Below are positions 11,886 through 23,469 of a stretch of 64,000 nucleotides of DNA, piece by piece. The translations under genes and the position numbers were made by a program. Every line of letters starts with the position of its first letter. Within the stretch, counting starts at the first letter, position 1. This stretch comes from Polydactylus sextarius (lineage: Eukaryota > Chordata > Actinopteri > Polynemidae): contig CM028910.1 in NCBI GenBank assembly GCA_016801845.1, forward strand, positions 18,382,629 through 18,446,628, in the 5' to 3' direction. The notes under the pieces were generated by a model, which saw only the letters and a program-made list of their open reading frames with translations, had not been told where the DNA came from and ran no database searches.

Positions 11886-12529
11886 TGGTGAGAGAAATTC
11901 CTTATGTGGGATGCTCACTGTAGTCAGTTATTCTAAATATACCTTTACTGAGTTTACTCTTTAAAAGTTATTAATTTAGCATTGGGGTTACTTGCACTTT
12001 GCAACTGTATTAATATTCAATTCATAATCAAAACATCCAAATTTTAAGTTACTTACTCTGCTATTTACTTTATATGGGGAAAATACCCCCATCTTTCTGA
12101 GGCACTTTAAGCCATTTACAGAGTTAAGTTACTCATATTCTAGTATCAACTTCATGCAAACTTATTGACAGATCTCAAGATAGCTTGAGGCACCCACAGT
12201 AGAAGATTAGCCCTTTGCTTCTGGTATTTCCTCAGTCAAAGCTGCCAATATGGAGAGTTCAGTCTATCTTGGAAAAATGCAAACTCTGCTGTGTAAAGCC
12301 TGTATATTTTTTCACATTTGTTCATTCCTAAGAAGCATTAATTCTCAGAAAACAGGTGTCACAAACTGAGAAAATGCACTGGTTTACTATTGGACTATAC
12401 ACATATATTGTGATCTTGTTTGTATGTTTTTTTTCCCCTGTCTGCAAAAGGAGAGGTGTTTCTTGTCACATATAATGGGTCTGAGCGTTGATGTCACACT
12501 CATGTCCCTTAGGGCCTTTCCATACATAC
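11886..12529. other. unique noncoding sequence
   Basis: AT-rich sequence without recognisable features. Confidence 0.5.
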
Positions 12530-12567
12530 TATTAACTTTGGTTTATGACCAAATACCTGAAAAGTAA
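12530..12567 (+). repeat. fragment of the 10.2-kb dispersed repeat family
   Basis: TTTGGTTTATGACCAAATAC followed by CTGAAAAGT matches from memory the region just downstream of the subunits seen at 10205-10500 in the family consensus. It directly abuts the Rex3 fragment that begins at 12569, which suggests one element inserted into or beside the other. Confidence 0.55.
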
Positions 12568-12568
12568 A

Positions 12569-12671
12569 CCATCCATCCAATTTCAGTCGTTTATCCGACA
12601 TCAGGTCAAGCAAGGAACTCAGTGACACTTTCCAGCTCCTACTGGGGAATCCTGAGGCACTCCTAGGCAAG

Positions 12672-12747
<76 letters not shown>

Positions 12748-12850
12748 TATATGTCTCTTGCTAGTTCAACGGGAACTCTGTTAGGCATGCCCAAGCCACC
12801 TACACTGGCAAAAGAGTGGTGTCTCTACTCTGAGCTTCCCTCAATGCCCA
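12569..12850 (-). mobile_element. Rex3/RTE-type LINE fragment, 3' end
   Basis: Reading the minus strand, the element ends in the GGATGGATGG tail typical of Rex3-like RTE elements (complement of 12569-12578). It is preceded by a GGATAA-type segment and by sequence equivalent to the last part of the reverse transcriptase frame, seen on the plus strand as GGGGAATCCTGAGGC (12642-12656), then GGCATGCCCAAGCCACCTAC (12784-12803), and CTACTCTGAGC (12816-12826). A (TA)n microsatellite of 66 bases has expanded inside it at 12677-12742. The frame is destroyed by substitutions and indels. A second, plus-strand Rex3 piece is at 28150-28435. Confidence 0.75.
12677..12742. repeat. (TA)n microsatellite inside a Rex3 fragment
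   Basis: Thirty-three uninterrupted TA units. Recognisable Rex3 sequence lies on both sides, so the tract arose after insertion, apparently from a short seed of the GAGATATATG type still visible at its right edge. Confidence 0.95.
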
Positions 12851-13604
12851 CACACCTTCTGAACAGTACAGATGGAGCTATCACCTAGTGGATCCACCGC
12901 CAATTGGGTTGGGCATCAGATGATGAGCTGCTCATTGGTCCATGTTGGGGACCTGGGTGGGTCAATCCCTGGTGGCACAGGCAAATTGTAAAAACATTCC
13001 CTTGTGTCTTAGATATTTTACATATTGAGTGCTATTAAAAAAAAAAGTTTCTCCTGTTGCTCCTGTGGCTCTTGACTCATGTTATGTTAATAAATCTGAA
13101 AAAAATATATTATGAAATACAATTGATCTTTTGCAACATCTTTTCAAAATATGTACCCCTATGATTGTCAGCGCTCAAAGGGTAGCTTCTTCAAAAATCC
13201 TCATCATCCGTCTGGCCACTTATGTGCATGGTGGGAAGCCTGCAGACAACTTTTCTTCAAAACAATGTGGCAGCCATAATCAAAGCCTGGTTTTGACCTC
13301 ACTTACACATGATTAATTAATTGGACAAGAGTGCCAGATGTGATCAGGTCAGTTACGATCACCAGGTAACATGTAAATGAGTCTCCGGATTGGCCAAGCA
13401 CCTAGCCTGTCAAAAAGTTGGCAGGTGCTGCACTTTGGAAGGATGCTCAACCTGTTCTCGATAAACATTGTTGACATCACCCACTGCCACATTCCCTTTA
13501 TAAATATTACATGAACAGTGGCTGGACGGCTGATATTTGTAAGATATATTGTCCCTCATTGCTAAGGGGCATTCTCCGGATGCCAAATATATTTCATTTG
13601 AACA
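12851..13604. other. unidentified repeat edge and unique sequence
   Basis: The stretch 12851-12990 (for example GGGGACCTGGGTGGGTC at 12948-12964) may belong to another dispersed repeat that I cannot name. From about 13300 to 13560 the sequence contains TTAATTAATTGG, ATGTAAATGAG and GATTGGCCAAG and reads like a conserved regulatory element (see findings). No coding frame is supported. Confidence 0.4.
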
Positions 13605-13707
13605 GATGGAAATTGCAAAGGAGAGATGGAGAGTGTGGGAGGGAAAATGGAGGGAAAGGGGAAAGGAGAGAAAGATGATGGAGGGAGGTGGACATGTGCG
13701 CACATGT
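13605..13707. repeat. purine-rich tract plus alternating palindrome
   Basis: About 80 bases of nearly pure A/G on the plus strand (13605-13690) are followed at once by ACATGTGCGCACATGT (13692-13707), a perfect 16-bp palindrome of alternating purines and pyrimidines, and then by TG-rich sequence to about 13735. Confidence 0.85.
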
Positions 13708-16700
13708 TTATGTGTGCATATGCATGTGTGCGTGGAATAGATCACAAGTATCTGTACTCTAATGACTACACAGTGGTGAACTCAGACGCCTGTGCATGAT
13801 CCTCTCTGCTAATAGAGTGAGGTTTGCTTACTGGTTAGCAGCTTCAAAAAGACATCTCATCAGCACTTTAAGGTTCAGATGTAGAAGAGTCAGAACTACA
13901 CACTTTTAATTTCTTACCCTTCTCTTCCTTTTACATCTTTCTTCCATCTTTGTTCTTTTAATTATGTTTGGGTTGTTCTTTTAAAAAACAAAACCCAACA
14001 CTAGTGTGTAACATTTTGCCTGTAAAAGATTAAGACTGTATAGTAACAATAACGTTTAACTGGGACATGTAATTTTTTAATGGTGTTGCCATCTGTCAGC
14101 ATAAACTCTAGCGTGTTGTTGTAAATACTATTGTTTACATTATGTCTTTAAGTATTACGGGTTTTTCGTTGGCATATAAAAGCCAGTACACCAAAATTCT
14201 GGCATTGTGCCTTTTTACTTTAGTAAAAGGCAAACATAGTGTGCACAGCATCGTTAATACCAAGTAGATCTGTGTGGCTGTGGTCCAAGAGGAGGTCAGT
14301 TTGAGCAAGCCAGATCAGACAGGGAGCACTATTTATCTGTGTGCTACACTCTGGTCTTAAAATGCTTGGCATTACCTCGTTCTCCTCTTGCATTGAAATT
14401 TGGATGCACAGCAGGAGTCATCTAAAGAGGTGAGGCAGTTTTATTCTTTTGGTCAAGTTCCAAAGGATGACATAAGATTTTTTTGTCCTCCAATAATGAG
14501 AGACAGGAAGGGGACGAAGAAGAAGGAGAGGAGCTGAGTCACAGAGTTGCATGTGGAATGGCTTAAGATGCAGGCCTTTTAGTCATTAGTGAAAATAATC
14601 CACTTGGAGTTAACAGCGCTTGGAGCAATGGAATCTCCTTCAAACACAGTGATTAGAAAGAATGGCCTGTCTAGTCTGGGCTTCAAGGGATCAAAGATAT
14701 GTGATGCCAAAAAGAAGTGAGATAAAAAAGCATCTTGTTCAATTTAGATACAAAGCTATACTACTGTTCTCTTGCAAATACGTGTTTTAAAGAGTTTAAC
14801 ATTTTGATTTAAGTGATTCTTACCATTAAAAATTTGTTCATTGATATATTGCACTGAATTGATGAACTTTGAGTTTTTACATGTTTACATGTTGTAAATT
14901 TTTAATCCATCAAGGAATACTTAAGCATTGTCATTCCAGTGTTGAAAGTTAAACAGTTAAATGTAAATAAACTGCTGCTGCTTATTAAGATCTCTATATG
15001 TAGATTTTTAACCATGTTTGACAGATTCAAGGCATACATATTTGTTTGCTCAAAATAAAACTATCTTGGCATTTCAACAATATGGGTAACATACCTTCTG
15101 GAAATTGGAGTCAAATCAGAGGTTAAGGTGAATGACTGCTGCAGAAACAAAACCTATCATGAGCAGGGAGTATACTTGAACCTGAATGAACATGTTTATC
15201 CACCTACTGACCTCTGCTCAGAAATGATAGCGAATCTTATTGTTGCTGTAAAAGCAAATAGCATGTCAGACGCTTTGGGCTGTCACGCTTCCAGGGTTAC
15301 CCAAAGTGACAGCCTACATAATAGGATATCGCCATCCTGGGTCTCATCCAAGCAAACTCCTCCTTCCTCTCTTGCTTCCCACTTCTGCATCTCTCTCCAT
15401 CCATAAAGCTACAATGTTTCAAACTAAACAGGCAGGAAAAACAATATCTCTTTATGAAAATAACCCTTGTGCCCATGTGTCAGTGCAATCACACTGCAGC
15501 GCCTGTGACAAAGACTTTTATGAATTATATTAACAAACCTGCTTAGTAATATAAAAAGACCAACAGACATGGGGCAATATCCCGAAGGTACCTTGTATAA
15601 TTCAATCTGCATTAGATGGAAGTGTGTAATTCATAAGCAGAACCAGCACTGGCATAGTCAAAGGCAAGGTGTCATTAGAATTTTAGAAGGAGATGAATCT
15701 CACAGGAACCAATTTAAAAACACATGCAGGTGATAGAATAGCCCTGAGTGTTATTTGTCTTTCTTGCCTCTGCACAATGCAGGTACCCAACAGATTGATT
15801 GAGGAAATTTCCAGCTACAAGTATGGATGCCACAGAAGAGAGATGAGTCAAGATCATTTGGGTTGTTGTCACAGGAATAATGACACAGGTGGATGTCAAC
15901 GTAAATCACCTCGTAACATGGCCTGGCTGCCGCCCTGTACCTCCCCTCTTGATTTTTACAGACAAAGGGGATTTAAACCAAACTTTGCCCTCAGCTGAGA
16001 CAGGCTTTTCTCTTGCTTGCTGTGATTAATTCACATTTACAAAAGAGCAATGATGAGATTCTTGGGAGCCATCATTTGGTTTGTTCATTACAATTGTAAT
16101 GGGTGGAAAAGGACTTAATTGCTGTGTGGGTGTTTGCTGCTCTAATCCCAAACAATGATTTCCACTTTCTCTTATCCTTTCAAGTTTTTTTTATTGATCA
16201 CTCAGCAATGAAGTATGTGTCACTTAGAGGGAACAGCTCAACAGAAACCGAAAATACTGTTTTTACTGACCTCCAGTGGTTTAACCTCTCACCTTGCTGG
16301 AAAGTGCACTCCAGAGTATGTCAGCACATCATGAGCTCTCTGCTGTGTGGTTACAGGTGAAATAAAGCACAACTGTGAGACCTCTGAGTTACCCCCATCA
16401 GTAATGTGGCTGTGGGGTGTGGTCAGAGACAAAACTTAACTGTTACCTTTTAAAAGTTAATTCTGATTTACTGCAACTTATATTCATCATAATTTTCATA
16501 ATGACTAGTTAAGGCAGTAAACTGGATGATAGTTTTATCATCATCTAAAATATTATTGGAATTCCTCCAACATAAGTTGGGGTTTCTTTCATTTCCTCAC
16601 ATTAAATTTTTTTCTGGGGAGTTTTTTTTCCTCATGTGTGAATACGACAGCTTCTTTCCTCTGACTTCTTTTTTGCACTATGGAAATATTCCTTCATGCA

Positions 16701-16725
16701 GTGGTTGCTACCTCACTTTGCATTT

Positions 16726-16728
<3 letters not shown>
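13708..16728. other. unique noncoding sequence
   Basis: No gene. The segment about 14530-14700 has the look of a conserved element (TGAGTCAC, GGCTTAAGATGC, TAGTCATTAGTG and AGTGATTAG within 140 bases). Other open frames of 60-100 codons (15128-15406, 15693-15998) lack any recognisable domain. Confidence 0.45.
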
Positions 16729-16776
<48 letters not shown>

Positions 16777-16860
16777 TACTACACTATACCATATACTATA
16801 GTATATGTATATACATATACATATATTATACCATACTATACTATACTAAATATATATATT
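16729..16860. repeat. (CA)n microsatellite with a TA-rich extension
   Basis: A pure AC run at 16729-16774 is followed by an irregular ACTATACTA- and TATACATA-type region to about 16860. Confidence 0.93.
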
Positions 16861-18106
16861 TACTGGTATTATTCATAATTTTTGTTTTACTTGTTTAGAT
16901 TTCAAACCTTGATTACTGGTTGTCAGAATAAAAAAAAAAAAACACTTTTTTAAAACACTGACTGCCTTTCGAATCATGAAATTTCTCCTTTGAATTCAAG
17001 ACTAATTGAAACCAGTGGGTGCTGTTTCGAAACTCACTGCAATTAAAAGCTCCCTTTAACTTTCAATGTGGTTTCAAGTTCCTCATATCAGAAGTAGGGA
17101 AACACACTATACACTGTGACAGCCTTCTTGTTTATCTCAGAAACATCATGCCCAACTTTTCCTGAGTCATTTCTTTTTCTCTGTGACGGCACCCTGCCAG
17201 ATTCTACTCTGAAAAACTTTGGATATAGAGCAATACGAGCTGGCAGCCTCTCAGCACTCAGATTTTGTGCTGTGTGCTGCGACATGCAAGCACACTAACC
17301 AACACACAGATTGCGATAGGTGCATTTACCCAAGAAACCCTCCCACCTGCATGAATTCAGATGACGGATTTCAACTCCAGACACTCTGGACCCTGGGCTG
17401 AAAAATGTAAACCAATGCTGCTGCATAATTTATCTCCAGAAAACATGTCATTGACTCCCCATCTCATTTCCATTCGTGACTGCAGCCCCTGTGTTAGACT
17501 TCCTGCATGCACAATAGGGAGGTAACCACTGTTTTGTTAGACTCTGAAACATGAATATTTGAGCCGATATTATGTTTACTTTCATGTAAGCTTTGTGGCA
17601 GCTCCAGTGTTGTCTTCAATTTAATATGACTGTCACAGCAATCACGTTACAATTCCACATTAGCAAACAGAAAGGAAATTGTTTTGGGATGTGATTCTGC
17701 TAATATTAATTATCTCTTATTTGTGAGTTTAATCTCCTGCTTTGCAGCCATGTGAAAATACTATCTGTTATGGGGTAGATATGACTTGTTTTGTTGACGG
17801 AGTGAAAACTTAAGAGCCATAACCAAGAAGCCATTTACTTTTCATTGCCTGGTAATCATTTGATACTTTGAATATAGGAGGTGCTTCAGTGATAATGGCC
17901 AAATATAAATCCTTCATTACAAGCAATCTATCAGCGATGCGCTCTCCCTTCAGAGTTGGCTCTGTTTAATAACAGGTATCCTTCTCTTTTCATCTGAGGC
18001 AGTCTGGCTCTGTAGCCTCTCTGTGACACCAGTACAACATTAATACCTTTCTTGTATTGCATAGGAAAAACTGCATCTGTGCTGAAACGAAGTATACACA
18101 ACTGGG

Positions 18107-18111
<5 letters not shown>
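16861..18111. other. unique noncoding sequence
   Basis: No gene. The segment about 17800-17975 (CCTGGTAATCATTTGATAC, TTCATTACAAGCAATC, TTTAATAACAGG) reads like a conserved noncoding element, judged by eye only. Confidence 0.45.

Positions 18112-18169
<58 letters not shown>
18112..18169. repeat. (CA)n microsatellite
   Basis: An uninterrupted run of about 29 CA units, 190 bases upstream of the candidate exon at 18362. Confidence 0.97.
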
Positions 18170-18174
<5 letters not shown>

Positions 18175-18361
18175 TCATGATTCTCTTTGCCCGCCTTGCA
18201 AAAAAAGCATTTCCTGCTGCTTAATAAACACACATAGAGGCACAGATATTCATAGCATTTGGGGAACTGCCGACACTCGGGTGTTCAGAGCCGATAAGCC
18301 CGGGACCGTCTGTGGCTCTTTTCTCTAACCCTCCCTTATTTCTCCTCTGTCTCTTCTCTAG

Positions 18362-18581
18362 GGTGCTGTCTGGAGGCAGCCCTCGGCTACAAGGCCCGAC
18401 AGAGCCACGAAAAGGAGCAACGAATACCTAAATATCTGGGGAGAATAGCAGACAAAAGTGTACAACGTGAATCCTGGATTGCCAGTGAAGGGGATGAAGG
18501 AGCCTTGAGAGATTACTATCACTCTGGCGCATGTAAAAAGAGAATAAGGGAGGGAAAGTGGGACCTTCGACATGTTACAGT
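18362..18581 (+). CDS. candidate internal exon (220 nt), gene unknown
   Basis: The left edge is a textbook 3' splice site: a branch-point-like CTAAC at about 18326-18330, then an almost pure pyrimidine tract ending in CTCTTCTCTAG at 18361. The right edge is a strong 5' splice site, CAGT|GTAAGT, with the intron starting at 18582. One frame, beginning with TGC at 18364, stays open through all 220 nt, and its stop falls only in the putative intron. The 72 whole codons give a mixed, charged, soluble-looking peptide beginning CCLEAALGYKARQSHEKEQR, with no methionine, signal or membrane segment. The exon length is not a multiple of three. The exon and its upstream flank have more CpGs than the surroundings. 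I do not recognise the protein, and it could instead be a noncoding-RNA or UTR exon. Seen: splice sites and open frame. Inferred: that it is transcribed. Confidence 0.4.
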
Positions 18582-21500
18582 GTAAGTCCAGGTTGAGGGA
18601 TAAGCTGGTTGTACAGACACCAGACAGGGCTTTCATTACTCGCTATTTAGTCATGCTGTATTTACACGGTCAGTGCCTTGTAACTCCTGATGCACAGGAA
18701 CATCATGCCAAGGAAATAACACAACAGGCATCAACAGGCGCTGGGTTGGCGGCCACTGTGACCACAATCTCATATCCCACGGAGTTAGCTCGGCGAGGTG
18801 TGATCATACCGTGCTGGCGCATGACGTTCAAAAGCAGCTCTGTGAAAAGCCTCAGTAATTACAGTGTGAGGTTGTGTGAGAGGGAAGCCAGTGTGTGTCT
18901 GCAGCAAAAAAAATAAATAAATAAATAAAACTCTTTTAGCTCATCTCAAAGTGAGAAAGAAGGGAGTCGGATCTCAGTGTCTGGGAAAAATTAGATTGGT
19001 TTGCAGTTGTTTGCAGTTTTTTTTTTTTTTTTTTTAAAGATTCATACTTTTACTTGTAACTTTTCATGCAAAATCTCAAACACTACAGGCCAGAACAGTA
19101 AGCAACCCACAGCTCTTGGGCTACATACTGCTTGTTCTTCTCCTCTATTCTCCAACCCCGAAAAAAATGTTTTAACACTTCCACCAATATGTGCGTCATA
19201 TGATACATCACCGCCTTGTGCCTCTTTGCCAGACTAAATAGTGTTGCCTGGAGTGGGTGTTTTCCTAAGATAACTCTGGATAAAAAATTCAAACAAAAGG
19301 GGAAATCTCAGGGGAAAACAACAAATATTACTAGCCAGCAAAATGAGGACATAAACTCAGTTCTAGCGTTCTTTATGGCCTGCAATGAGACATAATGTGA
19401 ACAATATTGAGCAGACAGAACCACCACGCAGGTGTGTAAACTCAGCATACTAAACTCTTGAATTGATGCTGATGTGAAGCCAACAATGGGGTGGGTGGAA
19501 TTTATGATTCAATTGTTGAAAATCTAAAAAAACACAAACCAGTCATACAATTTGGTAGCTACAGATGGGGACCCAGAAGGTGTTTTGACTTTGCTGCAGA
19601 TGATGTTAGATCAAAAGCGAAAACAAATGAAATAATCATAAATAGTTTATTAATATAGAAGTTAGTATTCACTGAAACATTATAGGACATAGGTAGACAT
19701 GACTGAAGACAGACATGACAGCAACTAATAATATATTTGTACTTTTCTGAACCACATTTTTTAACTCCTTTTGGCAAGCACAACATCTAAGGCAAGGCTG
19801 AATGATATGCTGTTTGATTTTTGCCTGTCACAGAAAATGTGTTTCTTGTTCCCACTTCCTGTACGTCTTTCAGCCTCCTTTTGACAACTTGTTTGATTTC
19901 TAAAAGTGATGGCGTCACATACAAATTGAAGTCAACATTCCTTGTACTTCGTGTCACATACTAATCCCACGTGGATTTATTTAGACCAGATTCTAGTTTC
20001 TTGCAGGCAGCTGCTGGATTTGAATATTCGTTGTTGCAAAAGAAACTCTTTTTTTTCTTATAGATCTTAATCAGTGAAACATTTTACATGCCTGGGATTT
20101 TCTTTTGATGATGTACATATTTTTTTTTATCAAACCATATTCCCTCTGAGAGAAATGCTGCTGTAGCTGAATCGGTTCCGTGGTGAAATAAGTGGTAGCT
20201 TGTAAAACTAGGCTTTCAAAGTAACCTTCTCAGCAGTACAGCTAACCCAGTGAGACGGGATTGAAGCAGGGATACAACAGCATGGAGAAAAGAAGGATTT
20301 TTCTTCTTAGATGAAATTTAGAAAATCCTCTTGAACAATACCTTTTAATGATATCCTGTGGTGATGGAAGAAGTCTTAATTGAATTAAAGTAAAAAAATA
20401 CACTAATGGTTTTTGAGACTCTCCCTGTAAAAGGACATTCCGTCAATGTGTCAAAGAACAAAAACGGAGAACATCTAATTACTCTTTAATCAGGCATGCT
20501 GGATGAAAACATCGACTAAATAGCAAAAATGTGAACATTACACCACTAATCTTGACTTCATTCAGACTCAGTGATAACTAAGCTTTGTTTAGTGACAGGA
20601 GTAGGTGGTTGCAGATTGGAGTTTTAACTTCATATATATACTCTTAGACACACTGAGCAATATTTGAAAAATTATTTTGAAAAATATATATAGAATATAA
20701 AAAGATATATAGAAAACAATATTTAACCAAGGGCCAGTTTGGAAGTTAAGCATTATTACCTTTTAATGCAGTTCTTGTCATAGGGATCAAATCAGTGATT
20801 TGGTTGAAATCATAATCAAAAATTGTCTTGCAACACGTCCTGCTTAAACAGTGCTTCTACATTCATGGATTGAATGTAGAATTAATTCCACTGTGGTTAA
20901 TTAGCTACCACATTGGCACACATTAGCAGATATCTGACATTTTGAAAAAAAAGGCAACACCAACCTAATGAGGTATCATGTCTGTCTCTCTGACTCAAAC
21001 ACATGCAAAAGCTTTTACACTTTAATTTCAACATGTCGCTGCATCAAATCAATTTAATACATTCTAATGAGAAACTGTTTCTGTCTCAAATACGCATTGG
21101 CACTCTCATCAGTGTCACCCACACTTCAGCAAACTAAACCCTACATGTCATGTGTGGAGGTACTCAGACCTACAATGTACAATGTAATACCAGAGTCTGT
21201 CGCCTAGCAATGACAAGCTTGTGCATTTGGTTTTTGTTTCATGTCTCAAGTTTATTTGCATTTTTCACTTGGACCTTCTATTTTCTTTAGCATATAAATG
21301 AAGCTTCTAAAATATTAACAACTAAAAAAACAACAACAAAAAACATACCCAGAACATTTCCCACATGGTGTACACATTTACTCTAGGGTTTATACATTTA
21401 CACTATACTGTGTGTTTGAGGAAATAATAAAAACAAAGCATGATATAATACAAAGCTTCGTCATGATTATAGCATCGTTGGTGTCTCTCAGCGTCCAATC

Positions 21501-21655
21501 TGGACTGAGGATACTGTTAAAATAGGGGATGAGTACTGCACATCCTAACCCATTATAACTTCCCTCAAGCGCACTTCCCTTGATCAAAGCAAAGTAATCT
21601 CTTTTACCATGAAATAAAAAACACTATGATGAAAGATGTTAGAAAACAAATACGA
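18582..21655. other. unique noncoding sequence
   Basis: No further exon is recognised downstream of the 18.4-kb candidate. The region has A-rich and T-rich runs at 18906-18929 and 19017-19034. A weak tRNA-like string at about 20161-20275 is not convincing. Confidence 0.5.
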
Positions 21656-21850
21656 TCTCGGTGACCCGATAGCCAAACGGTTATAGCATGCATACCACAT
21701 GCAAATGCCCTGAGCAACAACCTTCTGGTTCAGTTGCTGGCTGGTTGAAGCAGTTGCTTCGTGCCTACTCTGTTTCTCAACATTTCCTGTCTTTAGTTAT
21801 TCTCACTCTTATATAAAAGGCAGTATATGGCCAAAAATAATCTTTGAAAA
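21656..21850 (+). mobile_element. tRNA-derived SINE
   Basis: The head GGTGACCCGATAGCC contains a consensus A box, TAGCCAAACGG (21670-21680). A degraded B box, GGTTCAGTTGC (21727-21737), follows at tRNA spacing. The body has pyrimidine-rich stretches, TTTCCTGTC and CTATATAAAAGGC-like sequence, and ends in ATGGCCAAAAATAAT and an A-rich tail at about 21835-21858. This order (GGTGACCC-type head, CTGTCTCT-type body, AAAGGCA...TGCCCAAAAA-type end) is one I know from percomorph tRNA-SINEs. The B box has lost key positions, so the copy is probably silent. Confidence 0.75.
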
Positions 21851-21858
21851 AAAAGGGA

Positions 21859-23469
21859 AATTGGATCTGATTAAAGCATCTCAAGAACGCCTGCAATTAT
21901 GCAGTTATAAGTAAGAAATATTGATGAAGAGAAAGGAAAGGCAGGAGGTGTGTGACAGCCAAGGCTAGAGTTACCGAGCGCTCTCCCTAATTAACGTCAA
22001 CTTGATGGAGCCACACACATGCTGCGTTGTTAGGAGAGCACTGCTGTTGGAACCAAATCCTCTTCTTTTCTGTCCACTGAATACAATTCTGTACTTGTGA
22101 AGTTTTTTTTTCTGTTTCATGTACTAGTAAAGCTCTTCAATTTATTTCCCTACCAACTCAGCTTCAAGGATGCTGACAGGTTTGTCATCATTATCCCACA
22201 GGACCAACAGGAGTAAAGCTGTTCAGTAAACAACAATTACTCTGCTAGATGCTGAGGTTTCTGTTTTTAAAACCCACTTTTATTTGTAACTTCAGATTAC
22301 TGAACACATCTTTAACCTCTTGAACTCCTCACACATTTGAACCAGAATGCTATAGTTTTATGAATATACCTTCACAACAAGGAGAAAAAAATATTTTTAT
22401 ATGCATTCATTCACATCACTTCAAGATGTCTCTTCCAGTGACATCTTGAAGTGATCACAGAGATATGTCAGACACATACTGTAATAAACTGAGAGACACA
22501 GATGTAGATGGACTCTGCATTATTAACACCTCTCAGCCTCTACACACTCTTAAGGTTTCATCCTGAAAAATCAAATATACGATTGCTTAGGAATATTTAC
22601 GAGTAAATCTGATGTGAGATAGAACAAAGATGAATCAAGTGACAATAAATAAATGAGCTGATATTGTAGCTCAGAGTACAATCAGGGCCTTTATTGTAAT
22701 GCACTGTCTCTCTCTTCTGCGACAGTAATGAATTGGACGTGTGATTTCTCTTTTTGGAGGCATAAAACAAGAAGTCAGCAGTAGCAGCGTTGGACAGTGG
22801 GTGTAATGACCGCTCGGTTTAACATGCAACATGGAGTAATTTATCAGTTAAGCAACCTTGGAGCAGCCATCATTGTGACACGGGTGGTGGTTTCACAGCT
22901 CTGGGTCTTGGCGGGGAATGAGTAAATAAAGACCACGGCCATTTATGTTATGTCTGTGTACAACTGTGTATTTTAATGGAGCGAGACATCTGATTTTATT
23001 GTATCACTGAGTGTTTGTGTGTATGTGTGTGTCTCAGTGACACTGACAGTGGCATTGAGTTTACCAATAGCAAGTAAGCGTCTGATGTTTGGCTCAAGGA
23101 CACAAGCAGACATGATCTTTGATGGACATGTTTATTATTGTTCCGATTAAACCTGTGATTTTCCACAACAACAAATAACCTGTCATGTGGTTATGTCTGA
23201 TCCTTTTGTCCAACTGAAGTCTACCATACTGCATGCTTCTAGATGTTAAATAGTTAAAATCCACGAACAGCATAGTAACTGTCTACAAGCCTTCTCTGTC
23301 AGTGTATTGAGGTCACTCCACCCCCCAGGGCAATTGTCCGGGTGGGTTTTGTTAAATATTCTACCCTCAGGGAAAAGAAAACATTCACATTTGACCAATA
23401 TTAGCTTTGTGCATTACCAAGTGTGTTAATGGGGGGTTTGGGTCTGGGGGTTGCTCCTCTCAGCTTTAA
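21859..23469. other. unique noncoding sequence with conserved-looking stretches
   Basis: No gene. A perfect hairpin lies at 22415-22455 (separate entry). The segment 22640-22990 is dense in homeodomain-, SOX- and HOX-type words (AGTAATGAATTGG, CATCATTGTGAC, CCATTTATGTTATG) and reads like a developmental enhancer. That is an impression from the sequence only. Confidence 0.4.
22415..22455. repeat. perfect 16-bp inverted repeat (hairpin)
   Basis: ATCACTTCAAGATGTC (22415-22430) is repeated exactly in reverse complement as GACATCTTGAAGTGAT (22440-22455), with a 9-base loop TCTTCCAGT. The pairing stops cleanly at both ends. A perfect 16-bp stem is rare by chance at such close spacing. It is too short for a typical miRNA precursor. 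It could be a small palindromic insertion, a binding site for a dimeric factor or a cruciform-forming site. Confidence 0.85.

Noticed and set aside
20161..20275. tRNA or tRNA-SINE suggested by GTAGCTGAATCGGTTCC
   Set aside because: The A box is plausible, but no B box at correct spacing and no SINE body or tail can be recognised.
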